Origin: Acidovorax sp. Root219
Lineage (GTDB): Bacteria; Pseudomonadota; Gammaproteobacteria; Burkholderiales; Burkholderiaceae_C
DNA: 64,000 nt
NCBI RefSeq assembly: GCF_001428665.1
Contig: NZ_LMIJ01000030.1
Span: forward strand, 48,179-112,178
Reading direction: 5' to 3'
Program-made: the position numbers and the translations under genes
The notes under the pieces: generated by a model
What the model was told of the DNA's origin: nothing
Databases searched by the model: none
Seen by the model: only the letters and a program-made list of their open reading frames with translations
Shown here: positions 1-8,176 of the stretch, one piece after another
How positions within the stretch are numbered: position 1 is the stretch's first letter
Layout: each line of letters begins with the position of its first letter

Positions 1-1
1 C

Positions 2-1234
2 TCAGCCCTTGGGCTTGCGCTGCAAGCCTTCCAGGGCATTGAGGTCCACCTGCGAGAGCATGCCACGCAGGTCCTGCACGCCCACACGGTCGCCTTCGAT
101 GCCGACCACCAGTCCGTTCTTGAGCACGGTCTTGAACTCGGCGCGGCTGCCGTCCTTCTGGTAGCTCTGGTGCAGGGTGCGGCCGTTTTCCTGCCAGGTC
201 TTTTCGGCGCTGCTCTGGTCTTCCTTCTCGCCCTGGCCCATGCCCATGGCCAGGGCCGCCATCTGGCCCAGACCGCCGATGTCGATGATCTCGATGCGCA
301 CGCGCTTGTCGCCGCTGCCGTAAGAGGCGCTGGCCTGGCTGGTGGGCAGGCCCAGGGCCGCGCCGTCCTGCACATCGAAGCCCGTGCGTGGCATGCCGCC
401 GAGCTGCTCGGGCAGCGCGGCCTTGAGCGACTGGGCCGCCACGGCCTGCCCGCCCCCCATCATGCCGGCGGCTGCCGCCACGGCACCGCTGTTGGCCGCA
501 GCAATGGCGGCGGGGTCCTGGCTCTTCTGGGCCTTTTCCATCTGGCGTGCAGCCTCTTCCATCTTCTTGCTGGCGGCTTCAAGGCCCGCAGTGTCGATGG
601 TGACCTTGCCGCCGGGGGTGTTCACCGAGATCGCAGGGGCATCGGCACCGCTGAACATGGCGCCGCCACGGGGCATGAAGAGCGAACTCACGGCGCCGAT
701 GATGACGCCCACCACGATGCCCGCGACGATCACCACGGCCGTGTAGGCGATGGACTTTTCGGGGTTGCTGCGCATCAGCACCGGCAGGCCCAGGTAGACC
801 AGGTAGATGGAGTACAGGGCTGCGACCAAGCCCAGCATGGCCAGGGCCGGCAGCAGGCTGAAGATGCCGCCCAGCAGGGCCGCCGTGCTGCCGTAGACCG
901 CGACCTTGAGCGCCTGGATGGAATTCTTCTGCCCGCCAAAGGTGGGCGCCAGCGCATCGATGATGAGGCCCAGCACGAACACGCCCACCAGGCTCAGCAC
1001 GTACGAGACCACCATGTTGATCAGGCCCGAGAAGATGGGCACCCGCATGGTGAAGCCAAAGCCGCCAAAGCCGATCAGCGACATGCCGATGAAACCACAG
1101 ACCGCCGGGATGATCGCGAGGATCATCAGGTACTGGGTGTAGAGCCCCGCCACATCGGCCGGCTCGGACTCGATGGTGACCCAGGTCTCCTTGGGTTTGA
1201 GAAGAATGCTCTTGACGCGTTCGATCAGGTTCAT
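2..1234 (-). CDS. YIP1-family multi-pass membrane protein
   Basis: A 410-residue inner-membrane protein of unknown role. The N-terminal half (about residues 1-190) has the YIP1 layout: a short cytoplasmic start (MNLIERVKSILLKPKETW) followed by about five hydrophobic segments. The second half is soluble, with an Ala/Met/Lys-rich helix and a C-terminal domain that looks extracytoplasmic. The ATG at 1234 was chosen because it directly precedes the conserved N-terminus; the frame stays open a further 35 residues upstream, but that part is unlike the family. It is the last leftward gene before the edge and its stop is inside the window. YIP1 membership is fairly clear; function is not. Confidence 0.8.
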   Translation of the reverse strand: MNLIERVKSILLKPKETWVTIESEPADVAGLYTQYLMILAIIPAVCGFIGMSLIGFGGFGFTMRVPIFSGLINMVVSYVLSLVGVFVLGLIIDALAPTFGGQKNSIQALKVAVYGSTAALLGGIFSLLPALAMLGLVAALYSIYLVYLGLPVLMRSNPEKSIAYTAVVIVAGIVVGVIIGAVSSLFMPRGGAMFSGADAPAISVNTPGGKVTIDTAGLEAASKKMEEAARQMEKAQKSQDPAAIAAANSGAVAAAAGMMGGGQAVAAQSLKAALPEQLGGMPRTGFDVQDGAALGLPTSQASASYGSGDKRVRIEIIDIGGLGQMAALAMGMGQGEKEDQSSAEKTWQENGRTLHQSYQKDGSRAEFKTVLKNGLVVGIEGDRVGVQDLRGMLSQVDLNALEGLQRKPKG

Positions 1235-1476
1235 GGCGGTGCCCTCCCGGCAGTGTGAATGGAGCCCTGCGCCCCCGACATGGGATGCAGGCCTGTTGTC
1301 AACTGGTGCGGACGATAAGGCAATTGGGAGCACTTGCACGCAGGTGCAAAAGCCCGTGGCGCCGCAAATGTGGAATATGCACGGTTTCGGGCGGGCAGGC
1401 TACTCCGGCTGTCGTGCAGCAGGCAACGTGAACGGGAAAGGTTGATGCCGGGATGCCCCCCCCGGCGGGTATGCGC

Positions 1477-1761
1477 TCAGCCCTGCACGGGCGGCGCGGC
1501 AACCGGCTCGCGCGGTGTCTCGGAGGGTGACTGGGAAGGCGGTGGCTCTGGCGTCTGGGCCGGGGTCAGGCTGGGCGCTGGCGCAGGGGTCTGCTGCGGC
1601 GTACTGCTGGTCGTGGGCACAGGGGGCTGGTACGGGGACGATGCTGGCATGGCCGGCCGTAGCCCGGGCACAATGGCGGGCGTGTTGACGCCCTGTGCCA
1701 CGGCGGCCATGGAACTGAAGACCAGAACCATCCACACGCTGAGCTGTTGAATGAATCGCAT
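1477..1761 (-). CDS. Small proline-rich secreted protein, function unknown
   Basis: A 94-residue product starting MRFIQQLSVWMVLVFSS with a typical Sec signal peptide ending near AVAQG (about residue 24). The mature part is almost entirely Pro, Ala, Thr, Ser and Gln with no recognisable fold, so it may be a disordered periplasmic or surface peptide. The ATG at 1761 is preferred over the longer frame from 1827 because it begins the signal peptide. It lies 82 bp downstream of plsC on the same strand and could be read through from the pyrimidine operon. The low-complexity composition means a spurious frame cannot be excluded, although the clean signal peptide argues for a real gene. Confidence 0.5.
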   Translation of the reverse strand: MRFIQQLSVWMVLVFSSMAAVAQGVNTPAIVPGLRPAMPASSPYQPPVPTTSSTPQQTPAPAPSLTPAQTPEPPPSQSPSETPREPVAAPPVQG

Positions 1762-1843
1762 AGCTGCTGCCTCCATCAAGGATAGAGGCCAGTATCGCGC
1801 GTGCCGCCTGGGCGCCAAGTCGGACAACTGCCCAATCGGCTGC

Positions 1844-2581
1844 CTAGCTTCGCCGCAACCGATCCACTACCCCCTGCAAATCCTGCGTAAACACCCGCCG
1901 ATCCCGCCCCGCAGGCAGCTCCGGCTCGCCATAGTGCACCACGGCCTCGATGGCCGGGGCGCTCAGGGTGCGCCAGATGGAGCCGACCAGGGTTTCGTCG
2001 CCGATGTAGCTGGGGGCGAAGCTCAGGTCGCCGGTGGTGCGGTCGACGAAGCGCAGGCCCACGGGTTGCACGGGGGCGTTGGCGGCGATCGCGGCCTGGA
2101 TGAGATTGGCGTGGAAGGGCAGGATGTCGCGCCCATCGCCGGTGGTGCCTTCAGGGAAGACGGCGAGCACCTCGCCGCGCTCGAGCGACTCCTGCATGGT
2201 GCGCACCATGCGCAGGGCGTCGCGGCGGGAGGCGCGCTCGATGTACAGGGTGCCGGCAGCAGTGGCCAGGCCGCCGATGACAGGCCAGGCCTTGACGTCG
2301 GACTTGGAAACGAAGCGGCAGTGGCGGGCCGCGTGCATCACGGGGATGTCGAGCCAGGAGATGTGGTTGGCCACCAGCATGACCGGGCCGGCCACGGGGG
2401 GCTGGCCCTGCAAGCGCAGCGAGATGCCGATCTTGGCCAGCAGCTCCATGGACCAGGCCTGCACACGGGCGTGCTGCTGGTCGGGCGAGAGCGCGGGAAA
2501 GCGCAGCGCCACGATGGCCAGGCCCTTGGCGATGTGGCCCAGCATGCGCAGAAGGCGCCACAGGGCGCGCAGGGCCTTCAT
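1844..2581 (-). CDS. plsC: 1-acyl-sn-glycerol-3-phosphate acyltransferase
   Basis: A 245-residue membrane-bound acyltransferase expected to convert lysophosphatidic acid to phosphatidic acid in phospholipid synthesis. It has the catalytic HX4D motif (H73 to D78 in ANHISWLDIP) and the FPEGTT phosphate-binding motif further on, with a hydrophobic N-terminal helix that anchors it to the inner membrane. Length fits the PlsC family (about 240-260). The ATG at 2581 gives MKALRALWRLL; a longer upstream frame overlaps the pyrC' gene and is rejected. It follows pyrC' by 37 bp on the same strand, so it is probably the last or next-to-last gene of the pyrimidine operon. Another acyl acceptor cannot be ruled out. 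Confidence 0.88.
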   Translation of the reverse strand: MKALRALWRLLRMLGHIAKGLAIVALRFPALSPDQQHARVQAWSMELLAKIGISLRLQGQPPVAGPVMLVANHISWLDIPVMHAARHCRFVSKSDVKAWPVIGGLATAAGTLYIERASRRDALRMVRTMQESLERGEVLAVFPEGTTGDGRDILPFHANLIQAAIAANAPVQPVGLRFVDRTTGDLSFAPSYIGDETLVGSIWRTLSAPAIEAVVHYGEPELPAGRDRRVFTQDLQGVVDRLRRS

Positions 2582-2618
2582 CGCGCGGTTGTGAACAGCA
2601 TGGTACCGACCGGACCGC

Positions 2619-3917
2619 TCAGCCGCCGCGGTCGAAGGCGACCTGCCCGCCGACCAGGGTGGTGCGCACACGACCCGGCAGCTCGTAGCCAAGGAAGGGG
2701 GTGTGCTTGCCCTGGCTGCGCAGTGCGTCGCCATGCACCGTCCACGCGGCGGCGGGGTCGAAGATGCACAGGTCGCCCACGCCGCCTTCGACGATCTGGC
2801 CCACGCTGGCCTGCAGCGTACCCAGGGCACTGCCCAGCACGCGGGCCGGGTCGGCCGTGACGGCCGAGAGGGCGCGGCGCAGGGGAATGCCGCTGTCTTG
2901 CGACCACTTGAAGGCCAGGCTCAGCAGCAGCTCCAGGCCGGTGGCGCCAGGCTCGGCCTCGGCGAATGGCAGGGTCTTGGCGTCTTCGTCCACGGGGGTG
3001 TGGTCGGACACCAGCACGTCGATGGTGCCGTCGGCCAGCGCGGCGCTGAGCGCGTCGCGGTCGCGCTGCTGGCGCAGCGGGGGCGACAGGCGGGCGCGGC
3101 TGTCGAAGAAGCCGATGTCCACGTCGGTGAGGTGCAGCGAGTTGATGCTGACGTCGGCCGTGACCTTCAGGCCATCGGCCTTGGCGCGGCGGATCAGCTC
3201 CACGCCGGCGGCACTGCTGATGCGGCACAGGTGCACGTGCGCACCGGTGCTGCGCTGCAGCTCGAAGATAGTGTGCAGGGCAATGGTCTCGGCCGCCACG
3301 GGCACGCCCGACAGGCCCAGGCGCGTGGCCAGCGGGCCGCTGGCGGCCACGCCCTTGCCCAGGTGCAGCTCTTGCGGGCGCAGCCACACGGTGTAGCCGA
3401 AGGTGGCGGCGTACTGCAGCGCGCGCTGCGTGACCTGGGTGCTGGCCAGCGGCACCTCGGCCTGGCTGAAGCCGACGCAGCCGGACTCGGTGAGTTCGGC
3501 CATTTCGGTCAGCACCTCGCCGGCCAGGTTGCGGGTGAGCGCGCCCAGGGGGAACAGGCGGCTTTGGTGCAGTTTTTCGGCGCGGAACTTGAGCATCTCC
3601 ACCAGGCCGGGCTCGTCGAGCACAGGGTCGGTGTCGGGCGGGCAGACCAGGCTGGTCACGCCACCGGCCACGGCGGCGGCCATCTCGGATTCGAGCATGC
3701 CTTCGTGCTCATGGCCAGGCTCTCGCAGGCGCGCGGCCAGGTCCACCAGGCCGGGCAGCACGTAGCAGCCGGCGGCATCGATCACGCGGTTGGGCGCAAA
3801 GTCAGGCGGCACGCGGTTGATGCCAACGATGCGGCCTGCCGCCAGGGCGATGCTGCAGGTCTGGTCAAAACCGGATGCGGGGTCGATCACCCGACCGTTC
3901 TGGATCAGTATCTTCAT
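2619..3917 (-). CDS. pyrC': Non-catalytic dihydroorotase-like subunit of aspartate transcarbamoylase
   Basis: A 432-residue amidohydrolase-fold protein with the PGLVDLxxxLREPG signature of class I dihydroorotases. The two histidines of the usual DxHxH metal site are replaced: D59 is kept but positions 61 and 63 are Ala and Arg. The later DHAPH-type motif reads DHTPV, and the histidine pair expected before the LLLTD-like segment is absent (SINSLHLTD). This matches the inactive PyrC' proteins of pseudomonads, which are structural partners of aspartate transcarbamoylase (established for that genus, inferred here). The start overlaps the pyrB stop by 4 nt (ATGA), consistent with coupled translation and equal stoichiometry. 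A true catalytic PyrC should be encoded elsewhere. Confidence 0.9.
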   Translation of the reverse strand: MKILIQNGRVIDPASGFDQTCSIALAAGRIVGINRVPPDFAPNRVIDAAGCYVLPGLVDLAARLREPGHEHEGMLESEMAAAVAGGVTSLVCPPDTDPVLDEPGLVEMLKFRAEKLHQSRLFPLGALTRNLAGEVLTEMAELTESGCVGFSQAEVPLASTQVTQRALQYAATFGYTVWLRPQELHLGKGVAASGPLATRLGLSGVPVAAETIALHTIFELQRSTGAHVHLCRISSAAGVELIRRAKADGLKVTADVSINSLHLTDVDIGFFDSRARLSPPLRQQRDRDALSAALADGTIDVLVSDHTPVDEDAKTLPFAEAEPGATGLELLLSLAFKWSQDSGIPLRRALSAVTADPARVLGSALGTLQASVGQIVEGGVGDLCIFDPAAAWTVHGDALRSQGKHTPFLGYELPGRVRTTLVGGQVAFDRGG

Positions 3918-4876
3918 GCTTCATTTCCTGCAACGATGGACATGACGGCCATGCGCACTGCAATGCCGAAGGTCACCTGCGGCAGGATCACGCTCTGCTG
4001 GCCGTCGACCACGGCAGAGTCGATCTCCACGCCGCGGTTGATGGGGCCGGGGTGCATGACGATGGCGTCGGGCTTGGCCAGCTGCAGCTTTTCCTGCGTG
4101 AGGCCGAAGCTCTTGAAATACTCCTGGCTCGATGGCAGCAGCGCGCCGCTCATGCGCTCGTTCTGCAGGCGCAGGGTGATGACCACGTCGGCGTCCTTGA
4201 TGCCTTCTTCGAGGGTGTGGCACACGCGCACCCCCATCTGCGACATGTCGGACGGCACCAGGGTGCGCGGGCCCACCACGCGCACCTCGGCGCAGCCCAG
4301 GGTGGTCAGGCCGTGGATGTCGGAGCGCGCCACGCGCGAGTGCAGCACATCGCCCACGATGGCCACCGTGAGGTTGCTGAAGTCCTTCTTGTAATGGCGG
4401 ATGGTGTACATGTCCAGCAGCCCTTGCGTGGGGTGGGCATGCCGGCCGTCGCCTGCGTTGATCACGTGCACGTGGGGGGCCACGTGCTGGGCGATGAGGT
4501 AGGGTGCACCCGATTCGCTGTGCCGCACCACGAACAGATCGGCCGCCATGGCCGAGAGGTTGGCGATGGTGTCGAGCAGCGATTCGCCCTTGCTGGCGGA
4601 GCTGCGCGCGATGTCGAGGTTGATCACGTCGGCCGACAGGCGCTTGGCCGCGATCTCGAAGGTGGTGCGTGTGCGCGTGCTGTTCTCGAAGAACAGGTTG
4701 AACACGCTCTTGCCGCGCAAGAGGGGCACCTTCTTGACCTCGCGGTCGTTGACGCTCACGAAGTTGGCGGCGGTGTCGAGGATGTGCGTGACGATGTCGC
4801 GCGGCAGGCCTTCAATGGACAGCAGGTGGACGAGTTCGCCGTGGCCGTTGAGTTGGGGGTTGCGCTTGTGCAGCAC
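3914..4876 (-). CDS. pyrB: Aspartate carbamoyltransferase catalytic subunit
   Basis: A 320-residue enzyme that joins carbamoyl phosphate and aspartate, the first committed step of pyrimidine synthesis. The carbamoyl-phosphate loop FFENSTRTRTTFE spans residues 62-74 (S66-T-R-T-R70), the SxxKGES loop includes K96, and HPTQ lies at 148-151. No pyrI regulatory subunit is nearby; instead the inactive dihydroorotase-like gene overlaps its stop, pointing to the large PyrB-PyrC' type of complex. pyrR ends only 2 bp upstream. The N-terminus is slightly longer than in E. coli PyrB, as in other PyrC'-dependent enzymes. Confidence 0.97.
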   Translation of the reverse strand: MLHKRNPQLNGHGELVHLLSIEGLPRDIVTHILDTAANFVSVNDREVKKVPLLRGKSVFNLFFENSTRTRTTFEIAAKRLSADVINLDIARSSASKGESLLDTIANLSAMAADLFVVRHSESGAPYLIAQHVAPHVHVINAGDGRHAHPTQGLLDMYTIRHYKKDFSNLTVAIVGDVLHSRVARSDIHGLTTLGCAEVRVVGPRTLVPSDMSQMGVRVCHTLEEGIKDADVVITLRLQNERMSGALLPSSQEYFKSFGLTQEKLQLAKPDAIVMHPGPINRGVEIDSAVVDGQQSVILPQVTFGIAVRMAVMSIVAGNEA

Positions 4877-4878
4877 GG

Positions 4879-5430
4879 TCAGGCCTCTTGGACGGGATGG
4901 ACTTGGAATTGGAAGACACCCTGCTCGTCGCGCGCCAAGGCCAGCGATTGGGTGGCCGGCAGCGCCACGCGGGCGGCGGCAAACTCGGCATGCACCGGCA
5001 GCTCGCGCCCGCCGCGGTCGACCAGCACGGCCAGGCGCACACTGGCGGGGCGGCCGTAGTCGAACAGCTCGTTGAGCACGGCGCGGATGGTGCGGCCGGT
5101 GTACAGCACGTCGTCGAGCACGATGATGTCGGCGCCGTTGACGTCGAAGGGCAGTGTGGTCTGCGCGCCGGCCGACAGGCCGCGCTGGGCAAAATCGTCG
5201 CGATGCATCACCGACGAGAGCACGCCGGGGGCGCCTTCGAGGCCCAGGTCTTTCTGCAGGCGCTCGGCCAGCCAGGCGCCGCCCGAGGCGATGCCCGCCA
5301 GGCGCGTGCTGCCGGGGCTCATCATGCTGCGCACGCCGCGCAGCAGCTCGCGGTACAAGGCCTCGGCGTCGAGCACCAAGCTGCCGCCGGATGCGGCAGG
5401 TGCGCCCGATGAGGGGGTCGTCGTCGTCAT
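4879..5430 (-). CDS. pyrR: PyrR-type pyrimidine operon regulator / uracil phosphoribosyltransferase fold
   Basis: A 183-residue protein with a type I phosphoribosyltransferase fold. The PRPP-binding loop VLDDVLYTGRT is at residues 104-114. In this position (immediately before pyrB) homologues act as UMP-responsive regulators of pyr genes and may have uracil phosphoribosyltransferase activity. The first 15 or so residues are Thr/Ser/Ala-rich and probably disordered. Its start overlaps the ruvX stop by 4 nt and its stop is 2 bp from the pyrB start, so it is mid-operon. No PyrR-type RNA attenuator was recognised upstream, so how it would regulate here is unknown. Confidence 0.93.
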   Translation of the reverse strand: MTTTTPSSGAPAASGGSLVLDAEALYRELLRGVRSMMSPGSTRLAGIASGGAWLAERLQKDLGLEGAPGVLSSVMHRDDFAQRGLSAGAQTTLPFDVNGADIIVLDDVLYTGRTIRAVLNELFDYGRPASVRLAVLVDRGGRELPVHAEFAAARVALPATQSLALARDEQGVFQFQVHPVQEA

Positions 5431-5846
5431 GGAAGATTCCTCAAAAACTGTTCCAGGATGATGCAGGCAGAGGCGGCATCGGCATCCTTGGCGCCGCCGG
5501 CAAGGGCTTCGGTGGTGCTATAGCGCTCGTCCACCTCGAACACCTGCAAGCCAAAGCGGCCGCGCAGCTGGCGCCCGAACTTGAGGGCACGCTCGGTGTT
5601 ATCGTGGCTGGCGCCGTCGGGGTGGAAGGGCACGCCGATCACCAGGGCGTCGGGCTGCCACTCCTTGATGCGCTGGGCCACCTGCACAAAGCGGGCGTCG
5701 CCCTCGGCCTTGATGGTCTCTTGCGGGCTGGCGCTGCGCAGCAGGCGGTTGCCAGTGGCCACGCCCGTGCGCTTGAGGCCAAAATCGAAAGCTAGAAAGG
5801 TCTGGAAATGCGCAGGCACGGCCGGCTGGGCGGGCAAGCCGGTCAT
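5427..5846 (-). CDS. ruvX: RuvX/YqgF, RNase H-fold nuclease (pre-16S rRNA maturation)
   Basis: A 139-residue RNase H-fold protein. D21 in FLAFDFGLKRTGVA is the first catalytic acidic residue, followed by the conserved VIGVPFHPDG loop and the late VDERYSTTEA motif that carries the other acidic residue. In other bacteria YqgF/RuvX helps trim the 5' end of 16S rRNA and has been called a Holliday-junction resolvase. The ATG at 5846 overlaps the yqgE stop by 4 nt; a much longer upstream frame is only the antisense-phase extension through yqgE. The yqgE-ruvX-pyrR-pyrB-pyrC' order is the one known from pseudomonads. Confidence 0.94.
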   Translation of the reverse strand: MTGLPAQPAVPAHFQTFLAFDFGLKRTGVATGNRLLRSASPQETIKAEGDARFVQVAQRIKEWQPDALVIGVPFHPDGASHDNTERALKFGRQLRGRFGLQVFEVDERYSTTEALAGGAKDADAASACIILEQFLRNLP

Positions 5847-6442
5847 GCGTGCCCCGCCTCGGGCGAGAGCATCCAGGCCTGCAGGCCCAGCAGGGCCAGT
5901 GCACGGTCGTAACGCTCGGCCACGGGGGTATCGAAAATCACCGACAGGTCGGCCGCCACGGTGAGCCAGGCGTTTTCGCCCAATTCGGACTCGAGCTGCC
6001 CTTCTCCCCAGGACGAATAGCCCAGGGTGATGAGCACCCGGCGCGGGCCTGCGCCCGTGGACAGGGCTTCGAGCACGTCCTTGGAGGTGGTCATCTCCAG
6101 GCCGCCGGGAATGGTCATGGTGGAGGCGTAGGCCGATTCGTCGGTCTCTGCCCGGTCCATGAGCATGGGTTCGTGCAGCACGAAGCCGCGCTCGGTCTGC
6201 ACCGGGCCGCCGGAGAAGACGGGCGCCGTGCGCAGGTCTTCCCGGCGCAGGGACAGGTCGACCTTGTCGAACAGGCCCTTGAGGGTGATGTCGGTGGGCT
6301 TGTTGATGATGAGCCCCAGCGCGCCACGCTCGCTGTGCTCGCACAGGTAGACCACACTGCGCGCGAAAGACTCATCCTCCAGACCGGGCATCGCGATCAG
6401 GAAGTGATGCGTCAGGTTGATGGGCGCAGAATCGATAGACAT
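5843..6442 (-). CDS. yqgE: YqgE/AlgH family protein
   Basis: A 199-residue UPF0301 (YqgE/AlgH) protein. Family marks are LTHHFLIAMPGLED near the N-terminus, VVYLCEHSERGALGLIINKP, the SGGPVQTERGFVLH segment and LGYSSWGEGQLESEL. The biochemical function is not established; the pseudomonad homologue was named for an effect on alginate genes. The ATG at 6442 is used because it directly precedes the conserved region. It is the first gene of the yqgE-ruvX-pyrR-pyrB-pyrC' operon and is divergent from the photolyase, with only about 23 bp between the two start codons. A TAAAAT on the coding strand shortly before the ATG is a possible -10. Confidence 0.93.
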   Translation of the reverse strand: MSIDSAPINLTHHFLIAMPGLEDESFARSVVYLCEHSERGALGLIINKPTDITLKGLFDKVDLSLRREDLRTAPVFSGGPVQTERGFVLHEPMLMDRAETDESAYASTMTIPGGLEMTTSKDVLEALSTGAGPRRVLITLGYSSWGEGQLESELGENAWLTVAADLSVIFDTPVAERYDRALALLGLQAWMLSPEAGHA

Positions 6443-6465
6443 ATGTGCCAATTTTAACGGTGAAC

Positions 6466-7938
6466 ATGGAGCCCTCTTATTCCACCGGACTCGTCTGGTT
6501 CCGCCGCGACCTGCGAGCGACCGATCACGCCGCCCTCTACCACGCCCTGACCGCATGCCAGAAGGTGCACTGCGCCTTCGTTTTCGACACGGAAATCCTC
6601 GACCCCCTGCCCAGAAAGGACCGGCGCGTGGAGTTCATCCGCGAGTCGCTGGTGGAGCTGGACGAACACCTGCGCACCCTGTCGGGCCACTCCAGCGGGG
6701 GACTGATCGTGCTGCACGCGGTGGCCAGCGATGCCCTGCCCGCCCTGGCCGAGGAACTGAAGGTGGATGCCGTCTACACCAACCACGATGACGAGCCCCA
6801 GGCCCTGGCACGCGACAGCCGGGTGCGCACCCGGCTGGCGGCGGCCGGGCGGGCGTTTCACACCTACAAGGACCACACGCTGTTCGAGCGCAGCGAGGTG
6901 CTCACCCAGACCGGCAAGCCCTACAGCGTGTTCACGCCCTACAAGAACGCCTGGCTCCGCAAGATCGACGCCTTCTACCTGAAGAGCTACCCCGTGGAAC
7001 GCCATGCGGGCCGCCTGGCACCCCGGCCCGAGGCACACCGCAGGGCGGTACCCGGTTTGCAGGCCCTGGGATTCGAGCCGGCAGGGCTGTCGCAACTGGC
7101 CCTGCCTGCGGGGGCCAGCGGCGCGCAGCGCCTGTTCGAGGATTTTCGCCAGCGCGTCGCGCGCTATGAGGACACACGCAACTTTCCGGCCGTCAAGGGG
7201 CCGAGCTACCTGAGCGTGCACCTGCGCTTTGGCACCATCTCCCCGCGCCTGCTGGCCCGCACGGCCCATGCGCTGATGGTGCAGGGCAACCAGGGCGCCG
7301 CGACGTGGCTCAGCGAGCTGATCTGGCGCGACTTCTACCACCAGATCCTGGCGCACCACCCGCAGGTGGTGGAGCACAGCTTCAAGCCGGCCTATGACGC
7401 TATTCGCTGGGAGAGCGGCCCGGAGGCCAAAGAACTTTTTGCCGCATGGTGCGAGGGCCGCACCGGCTACCCGCTGGTGGATGCGGCCATGGCCCAGATC
7501 AACCAGACGGGCTACATGCACAACCGCCTGCGCATGGTGGTGGCCAGCTTTCTGGTGAAGGACCTGGGCATCGACTGGCGCTGGGGCGAGGGCTACTTTG
7601 CCACCCACCTCAACGACTTCGACCTGGCGGCCAACAACGGCGGCTGGCAGTGGGCCAGTTCCAGCGGCTGCGATGCACAGCCCTATTTCCGCATCTTCAA
7701 CCCGGTGAGCCAGAGCGAGAAGTTCGACGCCAAGGGCCAGTTCATCCGCAAGTACCTGCCGCAGCTGGCCGGCCTGCCCGATGCGGCCCTGCACGCGCCG
7801 TGGGCAGCCAAGCCGCTGGAGCTGCAGGCAGCCGGGGTGGTGCTGGGCAGCACCTACCCGCACCCCATCGTGGACCACGACGAGGCGCGCAAGCGCACGC
7901 TGCAACGGTATGCCGTGGTGAAGGCTGCGGCGGACTGA
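6466..7938 (+). CDS. phrB: Deoxyribodipyrimidine photolyase
   Basis: A 490-residue light-driven repair enzyme for cyclobutane pyrimidine dimers. The N-terminal antenna-binding domain starts with GLVWFRRDLRATDH. The C-terminal FAD domain has WLSELIWRDFYHQI, the TGYPLVDAAM segment, MHNRLRMVVASFLVKDLGIDWRWGE and NNGGWQWASSSGCDAQPYFRIFNP, all typical of class I CPD photolyases, and length matches (E. coli 472). The ATG at 6466 is preferred; an in-frame GTG at 6445 would add seven residues and sit almost on the yqgE start. The gene stands alone, convergent with pilU. Confidence 0.96.
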   Translation: MEPSYSTGLVWFRRDLRATDHAALYHALTACQKVHCAFVFDTEILDPLPRKDRRVEFIRESLVELDEHLRTLSGHSSGGLIVLHAVASDALPALAEELKVDAVYTNHDDEPQALARDSRVRTRLAAAGRAFHTYKDHTLFERSEVLTQTGKPYSVFTPYKNAWLRKIDAFYLKSYPVERHAGRLAPRPEAHRRAVPGLQALGFEPAGLSQLALPAGASGAQRLFEDFRQRVARYEDTRNFPAVKGPSYLSVHLRFGTISPRLLARTAHALMVQGNQGAATWLSELIWRDFYHQILAHHPQVVEHSFKPAYDAIRWESGPEAKELFAAWCEGRTGYPLVDAAMAQINQTGYMHNRLRMVVASFLVKDLGIDWRWGEGYFATHLNDFDLAANNGGWQWASSSGCDAQPYFRIFNPVSQSEKFDAKGQFIRKYLPQLAGLPDAALHAPWAAKPLELQAAGVVLGSTYPHPIVDHDEARKRTLQRYAVVKAAAD

Positions 7939-8029
7939 GAATCATCGCCAACCTTAAAGAGTGGGGTGAGCCAGAAGGCTATCCACCTGGCGTAAACCAC
8001 CAAAACTGGCGCTGCCCAGGCCAGTGCCC

Positions 8030-8176
8030 CCGTGCAAGGGCCGCCCCGCCGCACTGGGGGCGTCCCCCTGGGGGGCTGAGTGCCGCGGCTCCAAGCCTGC
8101 CTGCGCAGGCTTGGACGGCAACGAAGAGCGTCCGCCTCTTTCGGGCGCACTGAGGCGCGAGGCGACTCAGGGGGTA
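8030..8176. repeat. GC-rich palindromic intergenic element
   Basis: The 238-bp gap between phrB and the pilU-like gene has no gene that I can support. It contains stacked inverted repeats: GGGGG-CGT-CCCCC at 8056-8068 running into a further G-run, and CCAAGCCTGC / GCAGGCTTGG at 8091-8100 and 8105-8114 (10-bp perfect arms, 4-nt loop). There is no U-tract on either side. The composition and the nested palindromes look like a dispersed intergenic repeat of the kind seen in Comamonadaceae, but no second copy was noticed in this window. It may also serve as a bidirectional transcription barrier between convergent genes. Confidence 0.4.

Noticed and set aside
1440..1470. GCCGGG/CCCGGC pairing after the proline-rich gene
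   Set aside because: Only six base pairs around a C-run and no U-tract; expected by chance at this GC content.
6445..6465. GTG start for the photolyase at 6445
   Set aside because: It would place the start 2 bp from the yqgE start and add seven residues absent from the family; the ATG at 6466 fits better.
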